Shown one piece after another: positions 32,431 to 40,386 of a stretch of 64,000 nucleotides of DNA (position 1 is its first letter; each line of letters begins with the position of its first letter). The stretch is from NCBI GenBank assembly GCA_034669505.1, contig JAXDNJ010000007.1:80538-144537 (forward strand), in the 5' to 3' direction. The notes beneath the pieces are model-generated. The model ran no database searches and was not told the origin of the DNA. It was given only the letters and a program-made list of their open reading frames with translations. The position numbers and the translations under genes were made by a program. The DNA is from JAFASC01 sp034669505. Its GTDB lineage: Bacteria > Pseudomonadota > Alphaproteobacteria > Rhizobiales > Beijerinckiaceae.

Positions 32431-33143
32431 CAGGCGACAGCCGCCTTCTGCAGCTCGACGAGGCGCCCGATCCCGAGCTTGGCAAGCCCGAGCAGGGAGG
32501 TCAGCTCGGCCTCGCTGAATGTCGCGCCTTCGGCGGTCGCCTGCACTTCGACAAGGCCGCCTGCGCCGGTCAGGACGAAATTTGCGTCCGTGTGCGCACT
32601 CGAATCCTCCTCGTAGTCGAGATCGAGGGTCGCCACGCCCTTGATGATGCCGCAGGAGACGGCAGCAACATGATCGCGCAGCGGGTTGTCGCGGATAATC
32701 GAGCGGCCGCGCATCCAGGCGAGGCAATCGTGCAGGGCCACCCAGGCGCCGGTGATCGAGGCGGTGCGCGTACCGCCATCGGCCTGGAGGACGTCGCAAT
32801 CGACGGTGATCTGGCGTTCGCCGAGCGCCGGCAGGTTCATCACCGCGCGCAACGAGCGGCCGATCAGGCGCTGGATTTCCTGGGTGCGGCCGGAGGGCCG
32901 CCCGCTGGTGGATTCCCGGCGTGAGCGGGTATGCGTGGCGCGCGGCAACATGGCGTATTCCGCCGTGACCCAGCCGCGGCCCTGTCCGCGCAGCCACATC
33001 GGCGGCTTGTCCTCCAGGGACGCCGTGCAGAGGACGTGCGTCTCGCCGAATTTCACCAGGCATGACCCCTCGGCATAGCGCGCGACTTTACGCTCCAGCG
33101 ATACGGGACGCAGTTCATCGGGGGCGCGGTTCTGTGCTCGCAT
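32430..33143 (-). CDS. rph: ribonuclease PH
   Basis: A 237-residue phosphorolytic exoribonuclease that trims tRNA 3' ends. Family blocks are RPVSLERKVARYAEGSCLV, GRGWVTAEYAMLPRAT, RTQEIQRLIGRSLRAV and DADGGTR-like QADGGTRTASITGA. An ATG three codons earlier (33152) is an alternative start. It is divergent from the C-methyltransferase and overlaps rdgB by one base. In many relatives hrcA-grpE lies upstream; here a glycan-related gene takes that place. Confidence 0.96.
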   Translation of the reverse strand: MRAQNRAPDELRPVSLERKVARYAEGSCLVKFGETHVLCTASLEDKPPMWLRGQGRGWVTAEYAMLPRATHTRSRRESTSGRPSGRTQEIQRLIGRSLRAVMNLPALGERQITVDCDVLQADGGTRTASITGAWVALHDCLAWMRGRSIIRDNPLRDHVAAVSCGIIKGVATLDLDYEEDSSAHTDANFVLTGAGGLVEVQATAEGATFSEAELTSLLGLAKLGIGRLVELQKAAVA

Positions 33144-33312
33144 GGCTTCCATCGACCAATTGCGGGGAGGACTTCCTGCGGGAATTTCCGTCGCCTGGGA
33201 AGCCCCCTTCCGAAGCATCTCGCAGGCTGGACGGTTCAGGCAAAAACCGGTATCGGGGCCGCCGAGGAACCCGGCAAAAAGGGCTTCTTCCTCGGAATCT
33301 TCTGGACCATTG

Positions 33313-34548
33313 ATGACTGCACCCAAGCCGATCGATCGCTGCCGCGCGAGCGGTAGCAAGCACCTCATTCCGGTACTCTCGCTCGGTCATCAGGCCTTAA
33401 CCGGCGTCTTTCCGCGTTCGCGCGACGAGAAGGTCACGGTGGGACCGCTTGAACTCGTCTGGTGTCCAGAAAGCGGGCTTTTGCAGCTCGCCCATTCCTA
33501 CGACGCGGATGAGATGTACGGCGAGAATTACGGCTACCGCTCCAGCCTCAATCAATCGATGGTGCGGCACCTCACCAACAAGATGCGGCTGCTGCAGCGC
33601 GCCGCCGATCTGACGAGCGGCGAGGTCGTGCTCGACATCGGTTCGAACGATTGCACGTCTTTGAAAGCCTACGAGGGCGACGGCCTGACTCGGATCGGCA
33701 TCGATCCGACGGGCGAGAAGTTCCGCAGCTATTATCCAGATTCCGTCCAGCTTGTTGCTGACTTCTTTTCAGCAAATAACTTTCGGGCGGTCTCCAGCCG
33801 GCGCGCCAAGATCGTGACCTCGATATCGATGTTCTACGATTTGGAGGACCCGACGCAGTTTGCCCGCGAGGTTGCTGAAATCCTCGACCCGGAAGGCATC
33901 TGGCACCTCGAACAAAGCTATATGCCCTCGATGCTGCGGCTCTGCTCCTACGACACCATCTGCCATGAGCATATAGAATATTACTCGCTCGGCGCGTTGA
34001 AGAAGATATTGGACGCGGCTGGCCTTGATATTCTCGACGTCGAGATGAATGCGGTGAACGGCGGCAGTTTCGCGGTCACCGCGGCGCATCGCGCGAGCTC
34101 GCGTCGGCGCAATTCCGCTGTGGTCAATTGGCTCCTCCAGCAGGAGGACCGCATGGGACTCGGAACGCCGGGCCCGTTCCGCGATTTCGAGCACCGTGTT
34201 TTCCGTCATCGCGAGGATCTGACGCGGCTCCTCCGCGCGCTGAAAGACGACGGCAAGCGCATTCTCGGCTACGGCGCCTCTACAAAAGGCAATGTCGTTC
34301 TCCAATTTTGCGGCATCGGGCCCGATCTGGTCGAGGCTATCGCGGAGGTGAACGAGGATAAGTTCGGCTCGTTCACCCCGGGCACGCACATTCCGATCAT
34401 CTCCGAGCCTGAGGCGCGCGCGATGAAGCCGGACTATTTCATTGTGCTGCCTTGGCATTTCAAGGAAGGGATTTTGGCGCGTGAGCAGCAGTTCCTCGCC
34501 GACGGAGGCAAGTTCATCTTCCCGTTCCCGGAAATCGAGATCATCTGA
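33313..34548 (+). CDS. class I SAM-dependent C-methyltransferase (Methyltransf_13/14 type)
   Basis: A 411-residue protein of the NovU/TylC3-like sugar C-methyltransferase group, which adds methyl groups to deoxysugars. The N-terminal region (DRCRASGS, LSLGHQALTGVFP, ELVWCPESGLLQL) stands where many members bind zinc with CxxC pairs; here the second Cys of each pair is not seen. Then LYGENYGYRSSLN-like, the SAM motif LDIGSNDCTSLKAY and a C-terminal ILGYGASTKGN domain follow. ATG 33313 is chosen for the conserved N-terminus. Two glycosyltransferase genes follow on the same strand. Confidence 0.85.
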   Translation: MTAPKPIDRCRASGSKHLIPVLSLGHQALTGVFPRSRDEKVTVGPLELVWCPESGLLQLAHSYDADEMYGENYGYRSSLNQSMVRHLTNKMRLLQRAADLTSGEVVLDIGSNDCTSLKAYEGDGLTRIGIDPTGEKFRSYYPDSVQLVADFFSANNFRAVSSRRAKIVTSISMFYDLEDPTQFAREVAEILDPEGIWHLEQSYMPSMLRLCSYDTICHEHIEYYSLGALKKILDAAGLDILDVEMNAVNGGSFAVTAAHRASSRRRNSAVVNWLLQQEDRMGLGTPGPFRDFEHRVFRHREDLTRLLRALKDDGKRILGYGASTKGNVVLQFCGIGPDLVEAIAEVNEDKFGSFTPGTHIPIISEPEARAMKPDYFIVLPWHFKEGILAREQQFLADGGKFIFPFPEIEII

Positions 34549-34571
34549 TCTGCCGGCCTGACGCATCGACC

Positions 34572-35966
34572 GTGCGACGCTTCGTCGATATATCAACCGT
34601 TCATACAGCATCTTGGGGTCCGCCGCGGGGCGTGACACGGGTCGAGTACAACGTCGCGCGCGAAGCGGCTCTTTTGGGCGCGGAACTCGTCCGATTTGAC
34701 GAGAACCTCCAGGCCTTCGTGGTTGCGAACCTTCCGGCTAACTTTGGGCGCTCGCCCAACGAAATAGAGTTTCTGCTTAAGGAGACGCCGACCGTCCGTG
34801 CACCATTTTTCAAAAGGCGCGCGATCGGGAAGGCGAGAGCGCTCGGCAAGTCCCTCGCGGCAGCTGCATCCGATGCCGAGATGGACGCTCTGCGCAGGGA
34901 ACTTGCCTGGTTGCTTGCTTATAATTACGAATTCTTGGCTTCGGCCGAGCGCTTTGAGCTTGCTGCGCATGCGCATGCTCTCGACCCGCAGGTGCTTTGC
35001 CATAAATTCAACTACTGGATCACGGTCGAGCGGGGCAAGCGCGCTGCATCTCATGGCACTGGACGTAGCCGCCCGATCGGATTTCAGCCCGGAGACAAAC
35101 TGCTATCATTAGGCGCGGTATGGAAGCAGGATTACATCGCCTGTCTCGAAACGCTGGCCTCACGAGGCGCGAGTGTGGTCGCCCTGATCTACGATATGAT
35201 CCCGATCACGCACCCTGGTTTTCTGCCCGCCGAAGAACTCAAGCGCTTCACGGCCTATCTCGACCGTACGCTGCAATCGGACATGATCCTTACGACGATC
35301 TCGCGCTCCTCGCAGGAAGAGATTGCCAAATATGCCCGAGAGATTCTCGGGCTCGCCAGAGATATAGCCATGACGCCACTGGCGAGCAGCGTGTCGGCAC
35401 AAGGCGCACAGGTCAGCGCCAAAATCATCGACGCCGGCTTGCAGGACCTGCCCTTCGTCTTCATGGCCGGCTCCTTCGAGCCGCGCAAGAATCAAAAATT
35501 CCTACTCGACATTTGGCGTGCCGTCGTGTCGCAGCTCCCGAACCGGCCTGCGCTCGTCTTTGCCGGCGGGCTCGCCAAGGCTGCATACCTGCAGGAACTT
35601 CAACGCGAGGCAGGCGGTCTCGACCGCGTGTTCTTCTTCTACAATATCGACGACGAGGAGCTCGCCTGGTTCTACCACAACTGCCTTTTTACGGTCTTCC
35701 CATCAGAAGCAGAGGGGTGGGGCTTGCCGATAAGCGAAGCGCTGGATCACGGAAAATACTGCCTGGCTTCTGACAACACCTCCTTGCTTGAGGCGGGCGA
35801 AGGGCTGGTTTTTCATGCCTCCCTGCAGAACCGGCAGGCCTGGGTAGATGAGCTGCATACGCTTTTGAGCGATCCGCTTGCTCTCGAAGAGCGGACCAAA
35901 AGGATTCGAGACAATCATCGTTCACGAAGTTGGGCGGACGTCACGCGCGCCATGATGGCTCTATGA
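34572..35966 (+). CDS. glycosyltransferase family 1/4 type
   Basis: A 464-residue GT-B glycosyltransferase. The C-terminal half has the nucleotide-sugar-binding region: FMAGSFEPRKNQKFLLDIW, ALVFAGGLAK, then FPSEAEGWGLPISEAL with the two glutamates of the EX7E motif. It starts with GTG, 23 bases after the C-methyltransferase stop, so the genes are probably one transcript. The N-terminal 130 residues resemble members found in O-antigen or capsule loci (RGVTRVEYNVAREA). Donor and acceptor are unknown. Confidence 0.88.
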   Translation: MRRFVDISTVHTASWGPPRGVTRVEYNVAREAALLGAELVRFDENLQAFVVANLPANFGRSPNEIEFLLKETPTVRAPFFKRRAIGKARALGKSLAAAASDAEMDALRRELAWLLAYNYEFLASAERFELAAHAHALDPQVLCHKFNYWITVERGKRAASHGTGRSRPIGFQPGDKLLSLGAVWKQDYIACLETLASRGASVVALIYDMIPITHPGFLPAEELKRFTAYLDRTLQSDMILTTISRSSQEEIAKYAREILGLARDIAMTPLASSVSAQGAQVSAKIIDAGLQDLPFVFMAGSFEPRKNQKFLLDIWRAVVSQLPNRPALVFAGGLAKAAYLQELQREAGGLDRVFFFYNIDDEELAWFYHNCLFTVFPSEAEGWGLPISEALDHGKYCLASDNTSLLEAGEGLVFHASLQNRQAWVDELHTLLSDPLALEERTKRIRDNHRSRSWADVTRAMMAL

Positions 35967-36069
35967 ATGATGACCGAGAGCGCCTGAACCGGCGGGTCTT
36001 GCGAGAAGCGTGACTTTCTGCAAATGAACGCGTGCGCGGGTTAACCCGCGAGAATAACTGGATCAGCAC

Positions 36070-37053
36070 GTGCCGCCGCCGCTCTCGATATGCATTCCAA
36101 CTTATAACTTTGCGGAGTTCCTGCCGACGACCTTGCAATCGATCCTTGTCCAAGACGGCAGCGGCCAGGTGGAGATCGTCGTTCTCGACGGTGGATCGAC
36201 CGACGAAACACCCGCAATCATGGCGGAGTTTTGCGCCAAGAATCCGCAGATCCGCTATCACCGCCTTGCAAGCAAAGGCGGCATCGATCGTGACATGGCC
36301 AAAGTGGTCGATCTCGCGAGTGGCGAATACTGCTGGCTGTTCAGCAGCGACGATCTGATGAGCGAATGCGCACTCAGAGCCGCCCTGAACGAAATACGAT
36401 CCGGCCACGATCTCTACCTGTGCAAACATATGGAATGTTTGAAGGACATGACTCCGCTCTGGGAGCATCCGATCCTGAAGCCCGACACGCCTGGTATCTT
36501 CGAATTGTCGGACCAAGCGGTGCGCGTCGGATATTTCGAGCGGGCCGTCAATTCGGAAGCTTTCTTCAGTTTCATGGGCGGCCTGATCGTCAAGCGCGCG
36601 GCATGGAATCGTGTTCCTCTCAATCCGGATTTTGTCGGCAGCTGCTGGGCGCATGCTGCGCGGTTTTTCGAACTGATGAAGAGCGGTTTGCAGGTGAGAT
36701 ATACCGGCCGCGTCTTTCTGCAGCGCCGCGGCGAGAACGACTCGTTTTCAGACAAAGGTCTGGTCAAGCGCTACCAGCTGCAGGTTGCAGGCTTTCACAA
36801 GCTGGCAGACACATTCTTCGGCCATGACAGTCGCGAAGCGCGTGCGATCCGGCGCGCCATCCTCAGCGAGTTCAACCGCCACATCGTCCTCCGACTAAAA
36901 TATAGCGCGGCGACAAGGCCCCACTTGGAAAACAAGCAGCTCCTCGATCATCTAGTGGAGATCGGCTATGCAGATTTTTCCATTCAAGGGCAGATCACCA
37001 AGTTGTTGTACAAATGGCTCCCTTTGAGTCTATGCCAAAGATATTATCCCTGA
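36070..37053 (+). CDS. glycosyltransferase family 2
   Basis: A 327-residue GT-A glycosyltransferase. It opens PLSICIPTYNFAEFLPTTLQ, then EIVVLDGGSTDETPAIM, and the metal-binding acidic pair lies in WLFSSDDLM near residue 97. The length and the C-terminal helices suit a soluble or membrane-associated rhamnosyl- or glucosyl-type transferase. GTG start, 103 bases after the previous glycosyltransferase gene. The two glycosyltransferases and the C-methyltransferase are probably steps in one surface-glycan pathway; this is inference from proximity. Confidence 0.9.
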   Translation: MPPPLSICIPTYNFAEFLPTTLQSILVQDGSGQVEIVVLDGGSTDETPAIMAEFCAKNPQIRYHRLASKGGIDRDMAKVVDLASGEYCWLFSSDDLMSECALRAALNEIRSGHDLYLCKHMECLKDMTPLWEHPILKPDTPGIFELSDQAVRVGYFERAVNSEAFFSFMGGLIVKRAAWNRVPLNPDFVGSCWAHAARFFELMKSGLQVRYTGRVFLQRRGENDSFSDKGLVKRYQLQVAGFHKLADTFFGHDSREARAIRRAILSEFNRHIVLRLKYSAATRPHLENKQLLDHLVEIGYADFSIQGQITKLLYKWLPLSLCQRYYP

Positions 37054-37217
37054 GAGTTGCTCATCCGTAAGCCCGCTCCTTCCATCATGGGAAATAGGGC
37101 GGCATGTCGCTCGACACGCGATCGGCGAAACGCGCCGGCCGCTTTTCCAGGGACGCGCTCGCCACCTCAAGGACGCGGCGGCTGCACCCGCGAGAATCGC
37201 CGCGGAGTGACCGCGCG

Positions 37218-37766
37218 TTAGTTCGCCCGCATCAGCCGGTCGGCAAGAGCCTGGGGCGCCTCGCCGGCGTCGCCCGGGCCATGATTGACGAGCTTCGTTG
37301 CGCGATCGAGGACCTCGCGCATTTTTTCCCCGGAGCGGGTGCAAAGGCCCACGAGCGTATAGGGCTCGCTGTCGCCCTTGGTCCTGTGATGCCGGCGGAC
37401 CGCCGCGATCGCCCCGACCGCCATACGATCCAACTCCTCGACGATCGCCTCGAAATCGCGGCGAAAGGTCTGGCTGAGCGCGGCATAGGCCTCCAAAGCC
37501 GAGCCGCGTCCGGGCAGGATCGAGCGGGTGAAATAGTCCTGATAGCTGGTCGGCCGCCACGCGAAGATGTCGTCAATCAGCTCCGGCATCGACGGGAGCT
37601 GCTCCATCAGCATCACGATCTCATTGAAGAGATTGAGATAATCGTTGGCGAGCCCGGACGCCGGATTGACCAGCGCGGCGGCGCGGGTCTTCAGCGGCGC
37701 GTCGGCGCCTGCCGCGCCGGCCCTCTGTAGATCGGAGCCGCTTGATATCATCTTTGGCGCAGCCAT
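37218..37766 (-). CDS. conserved hypothetical protein
   Basis: A 182-residue protein starting MAAPKMISSGSD. The body is helical with no signal peptide and includes the blocks YLNLFNEIVMLMEQLP, YQDYFTRSILPGRGSALEAY and DFEAIVEELDRMA. I recognise no domain, though the sequence looks well conserved rather than random. The start codon is preceded within 6 bases by a strong hairpin (37772-37804) in the leader. It is downstream of the aldo/keto reductase gene on the same strand, with an 91-base gap. Confidence 0.7.
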   Translation of the reverse strand: MAAPKMISSGSDLQRAGAAGADAPLKTRAAALVNPASGLANDYLNLFNEIVMLMEQLPSMPELIDDIFAWRPTSYQDYFTRSILPGRGSALEAYAALSQTFRRDFEAIVEELDRMAVGAIAAVRRHHRTKGDSEPYTLVGLCTRSGEKMREVLDRATKLVNHGPGDAGEAPQALADRLMRAN

Positions 37767-37771
37767 GCTTC

Positions 37772-37804
37772 TCACGGGTGCGCCATTGTAAGGCGGCACC
37801 CGTG
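37772..37804 (-). promoter_or_regulatory. hairpin immediately upstream of a start codon
   Basis: CACGGGTGCCGCC pairs with GGCGCACCCGTG (one bulge) around a 7-base loop on the reverse strand, ending 6 bases before the ATG at 37766. It would bury the ribosome-binding region. It could be a translational regulator, a terminator for the gene upstream, or a sign that the true start is further downstream. Confidence 0.5.
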
Positions 37805-37857
37805 AACAAAAGCTTGCGGGACAGCAAACCTGAACCGCCGGAAATGGCGGCTCGGCA

Positions 37858-38868
37858 CTAGCCGCTCCGCGGCAGCCGTCCCTCGATTGGATAGGCGGGA
37901 TCGTTGTAACCGGGCGTCGAGGGGTGACCCGCCGCGACCAGGCCGTCCACGAACGCCTCGTCCTCGGCCGCAAATGCGTGGTCGAGCGCACCGAGATATT
38001 CGGTCCACTGCTCCATCGTGCGCGGGCCGGTGACGACGGACGTCACGTAATGATTGTTCAAGACCCAGTTCAACGCGAACTGGCCCGCGGTCATCCCCCG
38101 CGATTCCGCTTGCCCCTTCATCACGCGGGCAAGCCAGAGCGATTCATCGCGCCATTCGGTCTGCATGATGCGTTTGTCGCTGCGGCCCGCCCTTGTGTCC
38201 TCCGGCGGAGGTGCGCCCGGCTCGTATTTGCCGGTGAGCACGCCACGTGCGAGCGGGCTGTAGGGCACGACGCCGAGCCCGTAGAATCCGCAGGCCGGCA
38301 GATGCTCGACCTCGGGCATGCGGTTCATCGCGTTGTAATAGGGCTGGCTCACGACCGGCCGGCCGATCCCCATCTGGTCGCAGATGTTGCAGATTTCGGC
38401 GACGCGCCAGGAGCGGTGATTCGAGACGCCGAAATGCCGGACCTTTCCGGCGCGGATGAGATCCGCGATCGCGCCGACGGTCTCGTCGAGCGGCGTGTCG
38501 TGATCCTCTTTGTGCAGATAGTAGATGTCGACGTAATCGGTGCCGAGGCGCTTCAGGCTGGCATCGAGCGCCTCGAACAGCCATTTGCGCGAGAGGCCCT
38601 TGCGGTTGATCCCGTCGCCGATCTGGTTGCCCACTTTTGTGGCGAGCACCCAATGATCGCGGTCCGACGCAATGGCGCGGCCGGTGATCTCTTCGGACGC
38701 GCCCTCGCCGTAAGCATCGGCGGTGTCGATGAAATTGATCCCGGCATCGCGCGCATTGGCGACGATCTCGGTGGCGGCGGCTTCATCCGTGCGGCCGCCG
38801 AACATCATCGTGCCGAGGCAGATGACGGATACATCGAGGCCGCTCGCGCCGAGCTTGCGGTAGATCAT
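37858..38868 (-). CDS. aldo/keto reductase
   Basis: A 336-residue NADPH-dependent oxidoreductase of the aldo/keto reductase superfamily. The barrel opens MIYRKLGASGLDVSVICLGT. The catalytic tetrad is visible as DTADAYGEG (Asp, Tyr), VLATKVG (Lys) and IYYLHKEDHD (His). The C-terminal region (RTMEQWTEYLGAL) fits cofactor binding. Members of this subgroup reduce carbonyls in detoxification; the substrate here is not predictable. Confidence 0.94.
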   Translation of the reverse strand: MIYRKLGASGLDVSVICLGTMMFGGRTDEAAATEIVANARDAGINFIDTADAYGEGASEEITGRAIASDRDHWVLATKVGNQIGDGINRKGLSRKWLFEALDASLKRLGTDYVDIYYLHKEDHDTPLDETVGAIADLIRAGKVRHFGVSNHRSWRVAEICNICDQMGIGRPVVSQPYYNAMNRMPEVEHLPACGFYGLGVVPYSPLARGVLTGKYEPGAPPPEDTRAGRSDKRIMQTEWRDESLWLARVMKGQAESRGMTAGQFALNWVLNNHYVTSVVTGPRTMEQWTEYLGALDHAFAAEDEAFVDGLVAAGHPSTPGYNDPAYPIEGRLPRSG

Positions 38869-38947
38869 GGGCGTGTCCGGGACAGGGTCCGGTGGGTTGT
38901 GGCGCGCCGAAGCCGGTGGCGCAAGCCTCAGGCCGCGGCGCGGTTAA

Positions 38948-39322
38948 TCACTGCAACTCGGCGAGATAGGCGGTGATATCGCGCGCCTGCGCGTCGTTGA
39001 GATTCATGTTCGGCATCGCGTTGCCGGGAATCACCGCCTGCGGGTTCTGGAGCCAGCGCACCATGTTGTCCGGGGTGTTGCGCAGCATGCCGGCGATGAA
39101 GACGCGGGTGCCGATATGATCGAGCGGCGGGCCGACATTGCCGCGCGCCCCGGCAATCCCGGGAATCGCGTGACAGGTCCCGCAGCCATTGGCAATGATG
39201 AGATCGGCGCCGCGTTTTTGCGCATCCGATCTCGGGCTCGAGCCTAAGGCGTTGCAGCCGGCAAGCGCGACTCCGGTGCAGAGCACCGCAACGAACGGCA
39301 GAAATCGCCTTACTTCCCGCAT
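38948..39322 (-). CDS. lipoprotein cytochrome c of the oxidase operon
   Basis: A 124-residue protein with a lipoprotein signal (VALAGCNALG lipobox, Cys near 22), then a class I cytochrome c domain with the haem motif CGTCH near residue 48 and a methionine ligand in GNAMPNMNLND. The start at 39322 overlaps the preceding gene by 13 bases. It is the last gene of the caa3-type oxidase operon and resembles the cytochrome c domain fused to CoxB in the same operon (NTPDNMVRWLQNPQ against NTPGHLTGWIANPQ). It probably feeds electrons to the oxidase. Confidence 0.88.
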   Translation of the reverse strand: MREVRRFLPFVAVLCTGVALAGCNALGSSPRSDAQKRGADLIIANGCGTCHAIPGIAGARGNVGPPLDHIGTRVFIAGMLRNTPDNMVRWLQNPQAVIPGNAMPNMNLNDAQARDITAYLAELQ

Positions 39323-39762
39323 GCCTGCACCAAGAGGACTGACACGGTATCGCAGAAGATCACCAGCGCAAAACCGAGGCTCATAAACATCCCGGCGAAG
39401 GCTAAGAAGCGCGTGCGGCCCTCGCCGACTTCGATGAGATGATGATGCGAACCTTCGCGCTCCTCGCGTGTTGCTCGCCACGACCGGTACGAAACGTAAG
39501 CGCCGATCAGCGCAATGATGATCGCGACAACTCCGCTCAAGCCCAGCAGTAGCCGCAGCGCCGCTTCGGCAGGAGATGGCGTCAGCCGCGGTACAGGTCC
39601 GGGATAGCAGACCTGTCCGGCAATCGCTGTATTCGCAAAAAGATGCAGTGCCCAGACAATCGGCCCGACAAAAGCGCCGAAAAGCAGGACGGCGAGGTGC
39701 ACGCGTTCGCGATGCGGCGCCGGATGCTCGACCATCATTGCCGATGCGCCGCTTTCAGTCAT
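39310..39762 (-). CDS. small membrane protein of the oxidase operon
   Basis: A 150-residue protein with three predicted transmembrane helices: LAVLLFGAFVGPIVWALHLF near 23-42, LLLGLSGVVAIIIALIGAYV near 70-89, and FLAFAGMFMSLGFALVIFC near 118-136. A cytoplasmic Arg/His-rich loop separates the second and third. It lies 3 bases after coxC and overlaps the lipoprotein cytochrome c gene. I recognise no named family; position suggests an accessory or assembly role in the oxidase. Confidence 0.75.
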   Translation of the reverse strand: MTESGASAMMVEHPAPHRERVHLAVLLFGAFVGPIVWALHLFANTAIAGQVCYPGPVPRLTPSPAEAALRLLLGLSGVVAIIIALIGAYVSYRSWRATREEREGSHHHLIEVGEGRTRFLAFAGMFMSLGFALVIFCDTVSVLLVQACGK

Positions 39763-39765
39763 GGC

Positions 39766-40386
39766 TCACCTCAGCCGCGGCACGATGTAGTAGGCCGTGA
39801 ATATCACGATCCAAACCGCATCGACGAAATGCCAGTACAAGGACCCGATCGACACCGGCGAATTGCGCACCGAATCGAACTTGCCGAGCATCGACCAGAT
39901 GGTGAGCGCGCCCAAGATCAGGACGCCCACCACGACATGTGCCATGTGAAAGCCGGTCGTGGTGAAGTAAAAGGAATAATACAGATTGCTCGACAGGCTC
40001 GCGCCTCTGCTCGCCCATTCCTTGAGCTGAATCGCGACGAATACGATGCCGAGCACAAAGCCGACGGCGAGGCCGAGGGTCAAGCGCGCGCGCTGGCCTC
40101 GCTTGATCGAGTGCTCACCAACGGCGACGGCGACGCTGCTCACGATAAGGATGAGCGTGTCTGTGGCAGCAAGCCCGAGCTCCGGCGGGCCCGAGGGGGG
40201 CCAGGGACCGGGAAACTGCATCGCGCAATAGGCGTAGCTGAAGAGAAGATAAACGAAGAGCGAAGCCTCGGTGATGATCACCCACCAGACGCCGAAATAA
40301 CCGGACGCCTGGCTGCCGATGCTGCCGACCGGCAGCGCCGGCGCGCGTCTCTCATGCGATCTGTGGCCGAGGGCGAGATTAGACAT
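39766..40386 (-). CDS. coxC: cytochrome c oxidase subunit III
   Basis: A 206-residue heme-copper oxidase subunit III with about five transmembrane helices. Typical blocks are FGVWWVIITEASLFVYLLFSYAY, FYFTTTGFHMAHVVVGV (conserved helix with His) and LYWHFVDAVWIVIFTAYY at the C-terminus. It is short relative to mitochondrial-type subunit III, as usual for caa3 oxidases. The ATG at 40386 overlaps the coxA stop by 8 bases. Confidence 0.93.
   Translation of the reverse strand: MSNLALGHRSHERRAPALPVGSIGSQASGYFGVWWVIITEASLFVYLLFSYAYCAMQFPGPWPPSGPPELGLAATDTLILIVSSVAVAVGEHSIKRGQRARLTLGLAVGFVLGIVFVAIQLKEWASRGASLSSNLYYSFYFTTTGFHMAHVVVGVLILGALTIWSMLGKFDSVRNSPVSIGSLYWHFVDAVWIVIFTAYYIVPRLR

Noticed and set aside
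32431..33063. An apparent N-terminal extension fused to RdgB
   Set aside because: It is an out-of-frame reading of rph; RdgB has its own ATG overlapping the rph stop.
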